The position numbers were made by a program, and so were the translations under genes. Source: Atopsyche davidsoni (taxonomy: Eukaryota; Arthropoda; Insecta; Trichoptera; Hydrobiosidae). From it: a stretch of 64,000 bases of DNA. Below, one piece after another: positions 12,801-27,300 of this stretch (its first letter is position 1; each line of letters begins with the position of its first letter). The notes under the pieces are model-generated. The model saw only the letters and a program-made list of their open reading frames with translations. It made no database searches and was not told where the DNA came from. The stretch covers positions 4,030,001-4,094,000 of the forward strand of contig JAILWY010000021.1 in NCBI GenBank assembly GCA_022113835.1, given 5' to 3'.

Positions 12801-14300
12801 CTTGTTGCATAGTAATCCAGAACGTTACTGATTTCTCCGACGGGCTGCCCTCGAGACGATCTTGTATTGTATCAAACTATATTAAATTGCAAAGAAAATA
12901 CCATAAATCAGACCCGGTGTTTGAGAAAGTTCTCTATAAGAATCGCGTTTTGTTCTTAAATGTTTCGCTCTTTTAAAGTTTGGTCTTATTCATCTGCTTG
13001 GTGTAGAGTTATATTCATAGAAGTTTTCCTTTTACGAGTATGTTGGATCTCACCTTTTATCAATAACTCATATATACACAAAACAAGTGAAAAATTTACT
13101 TACAAGTAATTTATTTATATAAATTAATTGATAAATGTGAAATAAAAACTGATGCTGATGAAAAAAATGATTTGAAATTGTTATTTAATTGTTAAAAAAC
13201 TTATCATATAATTATAAGTAATTCTGTATTTCTTGAATCGCTACACTTTTATTACACTTTTTCTAATTTATATTCCCACCTTACTTTGCGCACTAGCTGC
13301 TACAAATATAAATGATGTAGGAAAATATTAACTACAAAATAAAGTAAGATATGTGTAGTATTTTAAATATATATTTTTTTTTTATTTTATTGATTCTTTC
13401 TTACGGTTGTATCATTAAGGGAAAACAAAGAAATCATTGCAATGTAAGTTTTTTTTAAATAAATGTATTGCACTAATTGTTGATGATTTGGAAGCAGATT
13501 GTTGCTATTGAAAAAGTGGGCGTTAAATCGAAACTTAAAATTGAGCCATTATCTTAATTGCTTCAACACACGGTCTATCAATGTAGTCTAATTGAATTCA
13601 TTTGTAACATAAATGTATTTCATTTTATTTTTCACATAAACCTAACTTAATTTGAAGGTAGGGGCTGGAATACGAGTCGGCCTCTTTTTTGCATGAATTT
13701 TATTTTCTCTAGTTAATCCTGATGGAAATGTCAAATTGAATTGCTTTAGTGAAGCCGGAGGCCTGTAATTTTGCGAAGCAACACAACGATTTTTTTTTAT
13801 TGCAGATATTTTTAATAGACTAGCTTTATTTATTATTTTGTGTAGTCTGGAATCGTAAAGAATTGAAAAATGTCATTAAGTTTTATTTGTTCTTAATAAT
13901 TTTAATAAATCTACGACTTTGGCTTTCTACTAAAAATTGATATTATAATCAGTTGAACGGTTAATTTTAAATTCAGAATCACCAAAAATATTTTAATGCT
14001 ATGGAATAGTAAAATAATTGCTTTATCTGTTCCCGTACGATTTTTAAAATTAAGCATATGCTTATAATACATTTTATTTTAATTACACTTGTTTTATGGT
14101 TATTTTAGTGTATTTTTCTTCAATGCTTGCGACATCAATAATATGATGGAAAATTTTTCACACTTGACAAAAATATGAAATACATCAAATTGTATATTAA
14201 CGAAGGAAAAGCTAGCAACCCTATCTGAAAGTTGATAGAGTTTGTTTCGAGCGAGGTAAACCATCAAAACAAGCAAAAAGTTGGTGCGTTTCATTTAGTA
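9839..14300. other. Long gene-less AT-rich stretch
   Basis: Most of this is very AT-rich with poly-T and TA-rich runs (for example around 10140-10600 and 13370-13390). An island at about 11840-12030 includes a GTAAAT-TTATTTAC inverted word of forkhead type. Open frames of 85-99 codons at 10597, 11789, 12387 (minus) and 12719 are rich in Lys, Asn, Phe and Ile or change character half-way, and I see no domain in any of them. Confidence 0.55.
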
Positions 14301-15700
14301 TGAGTATACAGTGTGTGCCAGCCCCTCGGAAAACTTTAATAATCAGGTCTCGCACGCGTTACATTTCCCCGAGGTAATTTGCTACATTATTTGCACGAAA
14401 AACTTGAGGCGTGTCTCCGCGGAACTTCTTTCAACTGGAATTATCCTCGCTGCAGGGTCGCCCGTACTATATACAGCCCTCACGGCTACGGGAAAGTGGC
14501 TGTCAAACTATTTTTGCACACGGACCTCTTCCCGATACGATGCCATTATCGCTTCGATTATTTTTGTGAAAGTAAACTTATTTACTTATTATGAAGACCC
14601 ACAACTAATCTTGACAAAGAAACTCTCTAATAAACGGAATACTTGCCTTCTACGTTGTCTAGTATTAAAATTGAAAAATGAACAAAATGTCAAATTATCT
14701 AATGTGACTTCTATCTAAAATCATGTAATTTTTTTTATGAAAGAATCAATAATTCCGCGTAAAAACAGTACGTGAATCTAAACCTAACAAATAATAAGAT
14801 TTGATGAGAAGATCACATTGCTGTTAGTTAAATTTGAAAACTAAAAATTATTTTTCGGTTGATTATTATTTTTTTCCATTCAACTTTTTAAAACATATTA
14901 AAATTTAATTGAAAAGTTTAAAAATTATTATTTTGATAATGTTTATTTTTCGATAATTTAGCTATTTACAATTATACTTACTACTATATGTTTTTTTTTA
15001 TAAAACGAATGAGCCAAATATTGATTGAGAATCACTGGCGAAAACAGGATGTTGAAATCCTTAGATAAAGAGGGAAGAATGCACGGAAGCGGTTCATAAA
15101 TACGGCCAAACGATTCGGCTGTATAGAAAGCATGGTATTAGTGGCTTTATCCGCGGGGGTTCTCCGTCAAACATTTTCATTTCGCGTTAGTAAAAGTCTG
15201 TCTTGTATAAATTCCAAAGAAATATTTTGAGACTATTGCAAAATATTTTATATATTATGGAAATTTGCCAAGTATCTTCTGTCAAAAGCATCAATTAAAT
15301 ACTTTAGAAATTTCCTTTCCTTTCCTAAATAAATCATTTTTTAATTTGCAAATAAGATTATTTTACTAAATCAATCTTTTTTTTGTTGGGTTAGCAATTT
15401 TCGCCACAATTTTTTTATGGTACTTAATTATCGTTTCTCTTGTCTAGGAGTACGTCAAAACCATATAATCATCACGGGTTATTACCATCAATTTTCAGTC
15501 AATATTCAATTTGTAATGATTCCTCATAAATCTTTGACATTCGAATTGAAACAATTTATACAGGAATTTACCCACACCTGTCCAGTACAGGTGCGCCTTA
15601 ATCTCGGATCAAGTCAAACGTCCTACGTACTAAATCGGGCTTAACTCACACCGGTAACATCCTACGCCTTGCCATGCGACATAACCTCAGGTATAACTTA
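14301..15700. other. Gene-less stretch with a GC-richer island and paired E-boxes
   Basis: The island at about 14310-14560 is open in two plus-strand frames at once (135 and 71 codons), so neither is convincing. At 15575-15593 CACCTGT and ACAGGTG face each other across 5 nt, a symmetrical pair of Snail/Scratch-type E-boxes. I see no transposon or RNA gene. Confidence 0.45.
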
Positions 15701-17600
15701 ATACAGTGACTGTATCCTCGTTCCCGACTTAAATTGAATTTAACTGCCTAGCTGTTTTCTGAAATATGACTGATCTTTAAAATATGTTATTTTTATAATT
15801 AAATAGCACTTTGATTTTCTCCTGAGAAACAATATGATTATGTCGTGCAATTTCATAGCATTTTTAGTAAAAACATATTAACTATATTATTAAAAATTAA
15901 GTTTTTTTATATCATCACAATCGAAAGGTGCCCACATATTTTGTTCACAAAAATGTATTTTTTTGCAGAACTTGTTACAATTTTTATATCTTATCAATAT
16001 CAAAATACATACGCCCACATGTTCTGTATCTGTTGATAACAATTAGTATACACCATGAGCTAGATTGTATTTTTTATGTATTACAAGGTAGAAGTGGATA
16101 ATTACATTCAATGTCACTCAATTGTTGTAATTTAATTACCACTTTATATAATTTAGTTTAAATTTAATTACGTTTATGTCTGTTTTAAGGGTTAGATTTT
16201 CTTCTTTTATGTCGAGATCTGTACACTCTCTCTCTACCCTTTTCTAAGTGGCTCTCTAGTTTTGTTACTGTGACAGTTTTTACACAAATAATTGTAGAAA
16301 AACATATTAAGCTATTTATCAAATGTACAAAAAAGTCAAATAAATGTTTAGTTTTGTCGTCCACGTCCACAAGATACATCGCCCACCCGACCTTTTACAT
16401 GCAATACAAATGACCAAGTATTTCATGTTTCTTTTTTGTCCTTTTTGCTGATGTATACTTAGGGGTTATAACCAAACACGTGTTTTACATAGACTTAAAA
16501 TATCCTCGTTTGATCGTGTTTTACTTGTGTGTATTTTTTGCCACTGCTATCAATTGTTCCTTATATATTATTTTAATATAGTGAGCTCATTGTTATAGGG
16601 ACGACCGTAGTTGTTTTTACCCTCTTTCGGTTAATTTACTTGTTAAACTATTATAAAAAAAACACACTTATAACAGTGAACACTTTTTCATCGTTTTTTT
16701 TGTTGATATTATTGGTAATCTTTTTTTTTTAATAATTAATATATCAAATGGTATTTAAGTACATTTTATAGAACTTCTAAAATAAAATAGCTTGCAATAT
16801 ATGTTATCTACAATTAATATCATGAATGTGAATTGTTGTAAAGTCTTTCAGTATTTTTTGTTTTGATCTTTCATCGTTTCATCATATCTTCATATACAAT
16901 AGTTTTTTGACTAACAGATTTTTTTACCAAAATGAAATGTTAATGTTTTTTGTTGCCTAAATAACACTTAAAAAAATAGTCATACTATACCGTGACTTCC
17001 CATGTACATACTGTAACCGGATTTGTTTCTAGGCGTTGTACCCTCAGGGTAAACTTATGGATGCTTGGTATTCGTAATTGAAGGCATTCGTATAACTTGG
17101 TATGCATTGATTGATTTATATGTATAGCTGTACTGTACATAATGTCTCAGTGGCGTGGTACAACAGTATGGACAGTAATTTTGTTGGATTTAGTATAAGT
17201 ATAGACAATTTATATGACATTAGTAGCTTTTTGATTTTATACGAACCATGCCTAATTTCACGATAAATTATTTGCTTAAGAGACTATAAAACTGGTTGAT
17301 AAAATTCAAAAGTATTATATAACAAATAAAATGGACTCTACGATAGCAGTTTTCGTAAGATCTGATTTTTTTTTCAGAATCATAACATTTAATTTTAAAT
17401 ATTACTTTTTTTTTCCTAATATTAGAAAATAAACGTCTGAAAAATATGTAAATCAATCAACTATCTAAAATTATTTAAAATCAGGAAGATAGCGACAAAT
17501 GTTTAATTTTCATCGTATTTTAAGTATTCAACTTCCAGCTTATTTTATGTCTCTAAGTAAAATTTATGCAGTCCAATAAATGTTTTCTCACAATCTCACT
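15701..17600. other. Gene-less AT-rich stretch
   Basis: I see nothing beyond AT-rich low-complexity sequence, poly-T runs and short chance open frames. Confidence 0.6.
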
Positions 17601-18120
17601 CGGAGGCATTAGAATAAACTGTTTCCACGACTGGAAACAAACAACCTCCGCCAGGCCAGAGCGTGCAGGAGCCGCGGCGCCTCCTTCAGGACTCGGAAAG
17701 TTTTTCGTTTAAGATTAAACTGCCTGTAAATTACTGAGCCGCGGGCGGGCAGAGTGAACTTTTAACGGCAGCAGCGAAGGTAACAACCGTGTAATGATTC
17801 CTCAAATAATGATTCTCAGTGCCGTCTGCTCCGGCTTGTAAACTTTTGTATACATTTCCCAGCTTATTTGGTATATCACCTTACATATGTATGAATGCTA
17901 TTGCAAATTTCAAACTGTAGTCCGCGCCTTCACCTGTATTTTATTGTCAACACTTTTGTATAGTCTTTAAATATAAATATTTTTTTAGAATAGAATCAAA
18001 CAGGCAGAAAAAAAAGATTCCTAACATTTATTTGCATATATAAACGAAAAATTTCAACATAGGGGTAATCATTGTAAACGTCAACTACTTATGTGAACTG
18101 CAAGCCATCACAACTACAGC
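17601..18120. promoter_or_regulatory. Candidate conserved non-coding island
   Basis: About 17620-17800 is one of the sharpest GC-rich islands in the left half, embedded in DNA that is almost all A and T. The longest frame is only about 38 codons. It ends in a repeated TAATGATTC word (near 17794 and 17808). No coding or transposon signature is visible; regulatory function is inference only. Confidence 0.25.
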
Positions 18121-18156
18121 TTGCTTTAAATTATACATACACATAATTTAAAGCAA
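18121..18156. repeat. Perfect hairpin, 14-bp stem, 8-nt loop
   Basis: TTGCTTTAAATTAT at 18121-18134 is matched exactly by its reverse complement at 18143-18156, with an 8-nt loop. It has the same stem and loop size as the hairpin at 51209-51244 but an unrelated sequence. Confidence 0.85.
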
Positions 18157-18900
18157 ATAAATTAACATTGATTATGTGCTGAAAGTTCTCTCTCCTGAAT
18201 AAAAGCTATGAATGCGAAACCAGCAGCATAAATTAACCGTTTAAGTGCACCTTCAAATTGCAATCTCCACTCTGTCGTCCTGCAAACTGCATACGAATTA
18301 TGGATTAAATATTAACCTGTACACTCCCGGTCCGATGTTTAATTAATGGGAGCAGCTCTGTCCGGCACGGCCGGCGGTCAATGCGGAAATTACTTTTCAA
18401 ACGTGAACAAACTTATGGGTTGTTTTTACGGCTAACCCAGTGGTTATATGTGAATTTTGATGACATTTTTGAACCGTGAGTACGTGCGAGGAAATTAAAT
18501 TGCGTTGGTTTTTTAATACACCAACGCAGAATTTTTTTATACATGTTCACAGGATTAGTACAGATTTTTTTAAAAATATTTTTTTCTATTTTTGAACTTA
18601 TTGGCATAAGATATATGTCAAAAATATCAAGTTTGTCATTGCATTAAAAAAAATCTATAAACCCCAAACTACGCAGATTTATTTTCTTAACCTTTTATGT
18701 TTTTTCAGCTATAAATTGATCTCAATTAATTATATATGCAATGCGTTACTTAAATTATATTCTGGCAGAACACGTAAACCATATATAATATTTTTTTTAT
18801 GAAGAGTTTCCATCTTATTTTAACGAGAGGTGATTTATTTTTTCATTGTTTATGCTTAGAAATGCTTAATTAAGTTTCAGGTAAAACGAAAGCAGAATAT
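18157..18900. other. Gene-less stretch
   Basis: A small GC-richer patch at about 18320-18400 is followed by AT-rich DNA. No gene, RNA or transposon end is recognised. Confidence 0.55.
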
Positions 18901-19025
18901 TTTAATTAATGTAATTAATGAAGCTTCAACAGTCAGGTGTCTCTGGCGTCTCGGCTGCGGTTGAAATACCAACAGTGCAAGTTGTGATTAATTGGTTCGC
19001 GGCCAAGATGGCTTAATTAAATTCT
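18901..19025. promoter_or_regulatory. Candidate homeodomain/Exd/YY1-Pho site cluster
   Basis: Within about 120 bp there are two TAATTAAT-type words (18903-18920), an E-box CAGGTG (18934-18939), an Exd/Hox-type TGATTAAT (18985-18992), a YY1/Pleiohomeotic-type CCAAGATGGC (19003-19012) and a palindromic TTAATTAA (19013-19020). AT-rich homeodomain words are expected by chance here, but the adjoining GC-containing YY1/Pho word and E-box are not. The combination resembles an enhancer or Polycomb-response-type module; this is inference. Confidence 0.3.
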
Positions 19026-21660
19026 AAATGCAGAAGGCAAATTTATATACCTGTACAGGTACAACAGGGTATTATTTCCAGTTTGAATAACAATCAAACG
19101 ATTTTTACAAATAATTTTTTTTTAAATTGTACTACTTTTATGTTGCGCCCAATAATCATCATTGAATTGTACGTTCTGCTTTTGAGGTTTTTTTTTTAAT
19201 ATTTATATTTGATTTAAGGATCCAGCGCCAACTTTTGGTAGAAAACAAATAAACACTGTCAATGTTATACGTTATTTTTGAATATGGCAAACCTCTGATC
19301 TGCACTTATTTTCTTAGTATTAACAGTGTTTTATATGTTTTTAAAATATGTTTATAAACACAGGCATTGATTATGAAGAAAAGATATAGAATTTATGTTC
19401 ACATTGCTGCAAAAACTTCTTGTACTGCGTAATTTTTTTAAATATTTTTTACATGGGTTATAAATCACCATAGCACGAAACTTAATACTTATAACAAGCA
19501 CAAAAAGCACGAATACAAATCCTGTACATAAATTACTCAATAAAAACACTGCTGTATAAAGATAAAAAATAATGTCTTATTTCTCACTTGAATGGCCGTA
19601 GTATTCCCGCTCTGATCTAAAAATAAAAACATCTCTGGCAGACCGCAAGAAACCTTTTTACATTCCCAACTACCAAACCGTTAATCTCCCATTAAAGTAA
19701 ACGCCCTGAAAGAATCCCGCGGCGGCCGTGCCGGCGTAAGACTCCAGCGGCCCGTCTCCCCCGCAGCGCTTCCCACGGGCGAGGATCGCACGTGACGGGC
19801 CGCTGCAACAAAGGCACAGACGGCACTTCGAGATTATTACGCAGGGGTGCCTATTAGTAATTCGTTAGGCAGAAATGTTCAAATAGTTGAGTCAGACCAT
19901 TAACTCTGAATTTAGGCATGTTTTCGTATTGTTTCTCTCTAAATTAATAGTAATTACTGATATTGAGAATTTTATTGAAGTTTTCAATTCAATAAAACAG
20001 AAACTGTTTGGTGACTCTTGCGCTGTCTGGTCACAGTTCTGATTTTCTTTGCGATGACGCAATCCTAAAATGGAAATCCAAAGTGACGCTTGTCAATTAT
20101 GTAATTTCGACTAGCCATATTTATCCTAGAGTTTTGGGTTCTATTCCCGTTCTGGAGGAAGCTTGCACACACTGGTTAAGAATTTACTGTGATCAAAAAT
20201 GTACAAACTGTATACCCTTGTTTTATACTTAAAGTATAAAATAATAGTTCTCTCAAGATATAAAATTCAAATGTTAGTATTTATGCGGGATGTCAGAAAG
20301 AGGATAGAGTATAGATAATAAGCGGTTGGAAATCTACAGTAGGTCAATAACAGCTCATCTTTATGTTAAATTTCCATAAAAGAAATCGTTTTTGAATATG
20401 CAATTAATACTAATAATGCACCAAACTTAAGACGTCCGATTGCAAGCCAACGTAGATTTTTTTATCACTGCACCAAACGAGTTATCGGTAACAAGGTAAC
20501 ACTTCAGATTTTATTTATATATTTCTAAAATTTTGAATTAGAATTTTATATAATGCGGTGTTATCGTTTCTTATTTATTTATTCATAAAATTATTTTCGC
20601 CTTCGCGTGGATGCTAAAGATGGCCGTAAAAACCCAAATTAGATTTTTTAAAGATATATTATTAACATTTCTATTGTAGTTTTTTTTTTTTTTTTTTACT
20701 TGGTTAACAGTTCTGTGTATGTTGTTTGAAGAAAGTGCTTTCTGTTCTTTCATTCTAATACAGCCTTCTACAGGCTTCGCTATCCCTGCGCTGGTATTTC
20801 GGGAGACACGAAGTGTACAAATTGCTCGGCTTGTTTTCGTGTTAAGGATTGTTTTCGTGCCTGGGATTGCCTTGAATTGAAAAAAATGTGACCCTTGGTA
20901 CATGACTTAGTCATTCAGGGCCCTGCTAGGCACCGGGGAAGGCGCCGCATGAGTTTTACCTTTAATGCGTACAAGTTATTACGCCTTGTGCTTTCGGTAC
21001 AATTGTTAAATGAAATTGCGCATGTAGCCTGCTTCAATTTATGTTTTGAAAAAAGACGTTTCTAATCTTCTTCTACTTGCGTATGTTTCTTACAAACAAT
21101 GGGAGACCTGTTTAATATTATTATATTTACGATTATGAAATTACGACGTTACTTAAACCGTTAAATGTGAACACGGCATTATAGATTATACTTGTGAGTA
21201 AAAATTGTAAAATCGGTATCATCAACCGCTACTGTATTATATATACTTGGTTTTATATAATATCGCATACAATAATAGCTTAATCTAGAGCTTTATAAAA
21301 CAGTTTTGTATCTGTTGATTTTTTTATTTATTAGAGACTAGTAAAAATTTAGGGCGTATTTATATTTTCATTACTCCCTTAATTCTTAATTTAATATGTA
21401 TAAACATACACCCCCATTATTAAGATAGATAAATAACTTCTACATAAAAACTTAATTCACTTTAATTAAACACCTTCATTAAACTTTTTATTTGTTCGGA
21501 AAAATAGGTGAATCAGAGATTGCACGCTGACCGTGATTTTTGAAACACATTGTTATCATCCAAGAGTAATTATAGATCACTGTAATCAATCAGACATGCA
21601 CGTTTTTGTTTTGAATACGATGTAAGTTTTTGAATCTATTCAAAACTATTCATCGGTTTT
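19026..21660. other. Gene-less stretch with a CpG-rich island and a poly-T tract
   Basis: The island at about 19690-19870 is strongly GC- and CpG-rich. On the minus strand it is preceded by a good acceptor-like pyrimidine tract ending TTGTTGCAG (near 19804-19812), and more than one frame after it is open, so a minus-strand exon cannot be excluded. An 18-T run lies at 20680-20697. Near 20131-20150 a B-box-like GGTTCTATTCC is the only hint of a tRNA-derived relic. Confidence 0.4.
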
Positions 21661-23180
21661 AATTAGCAGCTAGAACAGCAGCAGTACTGTCGCATCATTT
21701 CCCAGCGAGGCGTGCTCTCAAGGAAGACTCACCGAAGAGGAACGGTAATTCGTTTTGCACGATCTCACACCCGGCAGCGCGGCTCAATGGCTGTCGCAAG
21801 ACTGATTTTCAAAGACCTCAGATTCTTGTTTACCAATTTGTCGTTTTTGTTACAATCATTTGTTTAATATAATACGAAGATACCGCATAACAAACCATTT
21901 CCGTGTGATTTGTAGAATTGTGAAATAATTTTTTTTTTTCACTAGATAGTCGCTTTTTTAAAAATATTAAGTTACGTAATGTAATAGTTAAGTAAAAGTA
22001 TTTCATTGTATTTTACCGTGAACCTATTTTATTGTTGTGATTTTTTACTTTGCCATTGTGTGAAGGAATATTGCAAAAAATGATCGGGTCACTTGACAAA
22101 TTTCGTTTGCACGTGATTCACGAATATGGCGGGTCGTACGTGGCACTATTCGTCTAGATTCTAAAAAACCGTATAACATTTTGCTTTATCTGGTTTAGTA
22201 ATCAATTTAGAAATCAATCTGTATAGTGTAAATATATTTATATTTGTATTTGTATTACTTTTGTGGTAATAGCGTTATTAATTCAATTAAAGCAAGAATT
22301 CAGATTAAATTCTCGGTGTTGCCTGTAAATATCAATCAGGATTACCATAATACCCCACAGGTTTAATAATATTTCTCTGTTAGCAACACATTTCCCTTGG
22401 CAATCTCCCAGGTAAAATAATTAAATCTCTCGCCTGGTTTAATGAGTGTTGCATCAAATGACTTTTGTTTACCTCTTCTTAATAGGAATTATCTCACAAG
22501 AAATGAAAACATTCAACATATTTTTTTAAATTGGTTTTCTCTGTATTCAAGGTTCTATTCTTATATTCAGCTTTTAAATTTAAATCAAACATTTTTTTAT
22601 AATAAAAATAAATAGCTATAAGATTTGGATAACATCGAATTGAATGTAACCGTTCAATCAATCTGATAAAATTGCAACACGAGAGGCTTTTTTTATCTAA
22701 TGAACATTTTACTGTTGATTGAATTTTATGAGTGGACAATTTAAATGTTCTGGTTGTTATACCGTTAAAACAATGCATGTCAATTCTTCGCTTTTCATTA
22801 TTTCTTCAACACGGCTGCTTCTAGTGGGTTTCCACAGAAAACTCTAAAAAAAATTTGTAATTCAAAACTTTTAATGGAAATGGTTAAATAAATCAACGTA
22901 TTGTCCGTTTAATTTGGCAAGTGACAATTCGCGGGGGTGTTTATACACGACTTGTCACTTCGCCGCGGCCCCGCGGGTGTCCGATGATTAGCTCGTGTTA
23001 TCATTTATAGGCAGCTTTACAGTTACTGGCCCCATACACCGGACGCTTGTAAATCTCCACGTAAATGTCACTGTGTAAATAATCAGTATCAGTGGTCGGC
23101 GAGCCGGTCCAGCAGGTTGGAATCGGCTCGCGGACCAGGCGTGGGCACATCTACGTAGGGTTAAGAATTTCATATTATTT
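21661..23180. other. Gene-less stretch with two islands
   Basis: The island at 21670-21810 has a GTGAGT donor-like word on the minus strand, but the preceding frames are closed. The island at 22930-23170 is open on the minus strand for 61 codons and on the plus strand for 56 codons without a start. Neither shows a domain, and the mutual openness suggests stop-poor DNA rather than a gene. Confidence 0.4.
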
Positions 23181-26100
23181 ATAGGCTTTATGTAAAATTA
23201 TTCATACCGAGGATATTCATAACGCAGTTGCAGGTGATCATATTTGCGGTCTAGATATTCTGAATCATAAACACTATCAATCTTATAAGCTCTTATGTAC
23301 TATTTTGTAATATAGTAAGAGGCATACGTAGACTGTGTTTTATATAATAAATAACATCTAGTTTATAGAAAATACATTTACTATAATTGTACTTATACTT
23401 TCACTTAAATAACATATAATTTATAGATTGATTGAGGGAAATATTATTTAAAATTTATTAAATGCAGTTTTTTAGAAATCAGCATTTCACAGAGTACTAT
23501 TGAATTATATGCCTTTTGATCAATCACAATTCGTGACAAGTATTTCTGATCTAATATTAATTTTACTACTGCCCGAATTCAAAGGGTATTTATTTTTCTA
23601 TTTTTAGTACATGTAGATTTAAATTTAAACATGATGATAAAGCAGGGCATTGACAGTATATCACAAATTGCAACATATTATTATAAATATCAAAATTCTC
23701 ATCAGATTTATTTTAAAACCAATATTTTATTGAAATAGCAATGAAATGTCTTCAATATTAATAACATTTTGCTGTTTAAGTATGTGATTTAAAATTTTTT
23801 TTTTTTTTATGATTTTGACAATTAAAATGTGCCTAAAATAGTGGTGATGTAAATAATCTAAAAAATATATATTAAAATCTCAATTAGCTGCCATTTGATA
23901 AAACCTCGGGTCTCTATTGTTGAACATTTCTAATTTAAATGAAATGTCGTAAATATAACATCTCCTGGTTTATTCTTTTGTTCCGCTTTAATGATAATTA
24001 CAACACGGATAATCGTTTGTACCGTATTTTCCAAATGAGATCTTATTGTTCACAAATATATTAAATTTCTTTTCTTTGTTTCGGAGGGCTTGGTTATTAT
24101 TTTTCTCTCATTGTCGGTCGGTTCGATGCGTAACTTCTGATTGAGGCGATGATTTCGACGGAGGTAACCCGAGAGGCGTTGCGAAACATAATGTATTTTT
24201 ATTCCAGGGAGTAATATTTTTTGATATTCTAAATAATTCTATTACGGAAGCGTGAATGTGGAAAGAAACAAAAATTGATGATATACGGTGAAACTTTTTA
24301 TTTCTTTTCAAATCTGAAATATTTTCAGTGTAAATAAATTATTTATGTAATTTTATTTTTCGTCATGATTTAAAATATCATTTAAATTTGCATTGTATTC
24401 GTTATTTTATAACTTACGTTAATTTTTGATAAAACTAAAAAAAAATCAATAAGCTAGGCATCAAAACGATATATGTATGTATATCCCGAAGGTATCATCT
24501 CTTTTATGTTTATATTGAACATTTTTTTAACGGACATTTAAGTAATGTGAGTTGATAAGTCCACAATTAAATTATAATTTTATGTATTTCTACCAAGCTT
24601 GCTACAAGCATTAGCTGCAGTGCACTTCTACTCCCCTTTGTGAATATTTAACTTCTTGCAGCCGGAGTTTGGTACAGTTTTCAGGCAGTATACTGGCGCG
24701 AGGTTGTGATCTCCGATAAGAGAATAAAATTTGGGTTTGTACGAATATTTATTATAATGTATTATAAAACCTAATGGCTTTCTGATGTTGACTGTTCTTA
24801 TCTCAGTCCTGGCGGGCTATAATCGTGGCTAAGCGAGACACTAACAATCGGATAATCTACCCTTTCAGTCCCACTCAATTCCGTACCGGAAATTCAAAAA
24901 ATATCAATCATCTAGAGCCAGATTTACTTTTAAAACACACATTTGAAAGGATTTATTGAATCATTTACTTACTTATCATCGATACATCAATCTTAAGATA
25001 GCAAAAGACCTTTGTGTAAAATTTATATTGAAACGAAATTTTAATGAAAAAATACAAATTTTACGAATCTGGTAAGAATTTCGTTATTGACTTGTTTTTT
25101 CAAGATACACCCAAGCTGAACAAAGGGGCTGAAACTACACTATCCAATAAAAGTAAAAAGCCGCAAGCGAAGGATGTATATATCAGGCGGTCTAAAGGGG
25201 CGGCAGTAATTGTGGGTGTGTCTGGTTTTTTACGTTTTATGTATTTGCCTGGTTTTATTCATGAAAAATTGCATTAGAAAGTCATTTTATTTCAAAAGAT
25301 TTCCTTCAAAACTTGGAAATAATTTATATTTTTACAGGTGTGATAAAATGAGATAATTTGACTATTGCACGCATATCGGTGTCTCCCGCCGGGGGCGCCT
25401 GTACGCGCTGCACCGGCCGGGACAGCCGGGCGAGGGATTAATTGCATCAGAGCTGTTTTCGTTGCATTCTGACTCTGTTTGCGTCGCAAATTGGAAATAT
25501 GCAAATCGGTTGCGATAAAAAACGCGTCTGTTGATTTATCCACGAGAATAGCAAAAAACTTTTCTTGTTTTCAGGCAATATCGGGACGACAAATTCAGAT
25601 TGTAACGAAGGCGTTTTTTTTTATTTTTTGCCATGGCTTAAATATCTATTTTTTTCACTATATATGCATACATATTATATTTAAGGGCCGATGTGATTTT
25701 TTTGTATCAAAGTTAGTTATTCTCGACTGAAGGTGTAAATTGTTGATGGTTTCAGATAACAACAGACAGTAACTTATAGGAGTATCAAAAATGAAAACGT
25801 TATAATGCCCGTTCATACTCAATGATTTTATTTAAGTTTTCTAACTTCATATGCTGATAGATTTCGTGGCTTCAATACTGATTAAAAGCGGAAAAATTAC
25901 ATTATTTCATAATCGCAATTTCTTTCCCCTGGTTTGCTTTATATCTAGCGAGACAGAATGGACCTTGTGTAAATGTATACATGATAGACACTAGTAATAA
26001 ATGGCAATAATTCTGACTGTTGAATGTATAATACTACTTTTTTTTCGGTCAGTCTGTATTAAGTTGACATAAAAAAATCTATAGTTGTTTTTTTGGGTTG

Positions 26101-27300
26101 GTTGAATAATATTAGAATATTTCCAGATGATTATGATGTATGCCTATAATAGAATACAGTTTACTAAATCAGGTTAATACGGTAAACTCTTCACGCTAAA
26201 TCCTACTTACATAAATGAAGCTGCGCAACCTAGTTCTTATATACTTTATACGTGCACTGGCAACCTTATATGATAATCTTGCTTTATATTTGTCTCTTAA
26301 AGATTTTGATAAACATAAAACAGCGTATATTTCATTTTAGTATTTTCTAATATGATGTCTTTGCTTAGAACTGCAGTTTTCTATATATATTTTTTATTGT
26401 TGTTCTAGTATATTGTAATTAACAGAAATTAATTAAACTTAACATAATGCTTAATTTATACCAATGACAAATTTTTCTCCTGCTCTTTTTCTCTCAAGCT
26501 TTATTTCTTTATAGTTTTATTAAAATGCTGTCAGGTTGGTTCTCCCTCGCAGAGCGTCACTTTAGAAACTGCTGAACGCCGTAAGCGTGGGTATTTTTCA
26601 GTAGAGTGAAAGATTTCATTTTGTTATGTTCAACGAGGCAGACATTTTGTTTATTCATGTAATCGGTGACTCTTTATGTGTTAAAAGCTTAGTTGTGGCG
26701 CTCAAAAAAATTTAAATTCGAAATAACTCGAAATACATATATTTGGAGATAAAATAGATTATTTTTAATGAAGGCGAAAGTTTGGAAGTTAAACAAGTTG
26801 AAGATCAAGTTAAAATACCGGTCTTTCAATTTAGTCAAGTTAGTCGTTATTATCTATTGTTTATTTTTTATATTTTAACATATTTCTCTAATTAGTAAAC
26901 TTGTTTATTTTCAGGTAAGTCGTTTAAACAATTCAATGGATTCTCCTCCGGATCTTATGTAAGTAACTCTTAGTTTGATTAAAGATATCAACGCCCATGA
27001 GAAATATCTCGGATGTTTTCGTTATTTACTGTATTTTGTAAAAGCAAGTATTGATAAAATAAATACAAAAATAAGATAATTTAATTTCAAGTCATAGTTA
27101 TTTAATTATGGAAACAACAAACAGGTCTTTTGCGTATCATTTTCATTAATTAAACAACCGCGTGTGAAGGCCAAACTGATTTATTTTTATTTAAAAAAAT
27201 CACACGTAGAAGAATATGTTTTGGCTTTTCACGTGTATTCAACGATGATTTATAATCTAAGGCAGTATAAACGTGTGTTCAATATTCGGATAGTCTCAAA
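23181..27300. other. Gene-less AT-rich stretch
   Basis: The one clear island is at about 25370-25480. The plus frame at 25044-25277 (77 codons, Lys-rich) and the two opposed frames around 25292-25730 have no domain. The remainder is AT-rich DNA with poly-A and poly-T runs. Confidence 0.5.

Noticed and set aside
14311..14718. 135-codon plus-strand open frame
   Set aside because: A second plus-strand frame is open over the same GC-richer block, no domain is visible, and the end of the frame runs through AT-rich Lys/Leu/Asn codons.
20583..20903. 106-codon minus-strand open frame
   Set aside because: Its core is a poly-Lys run encoded by the 18-T tract, with no domain on either side.
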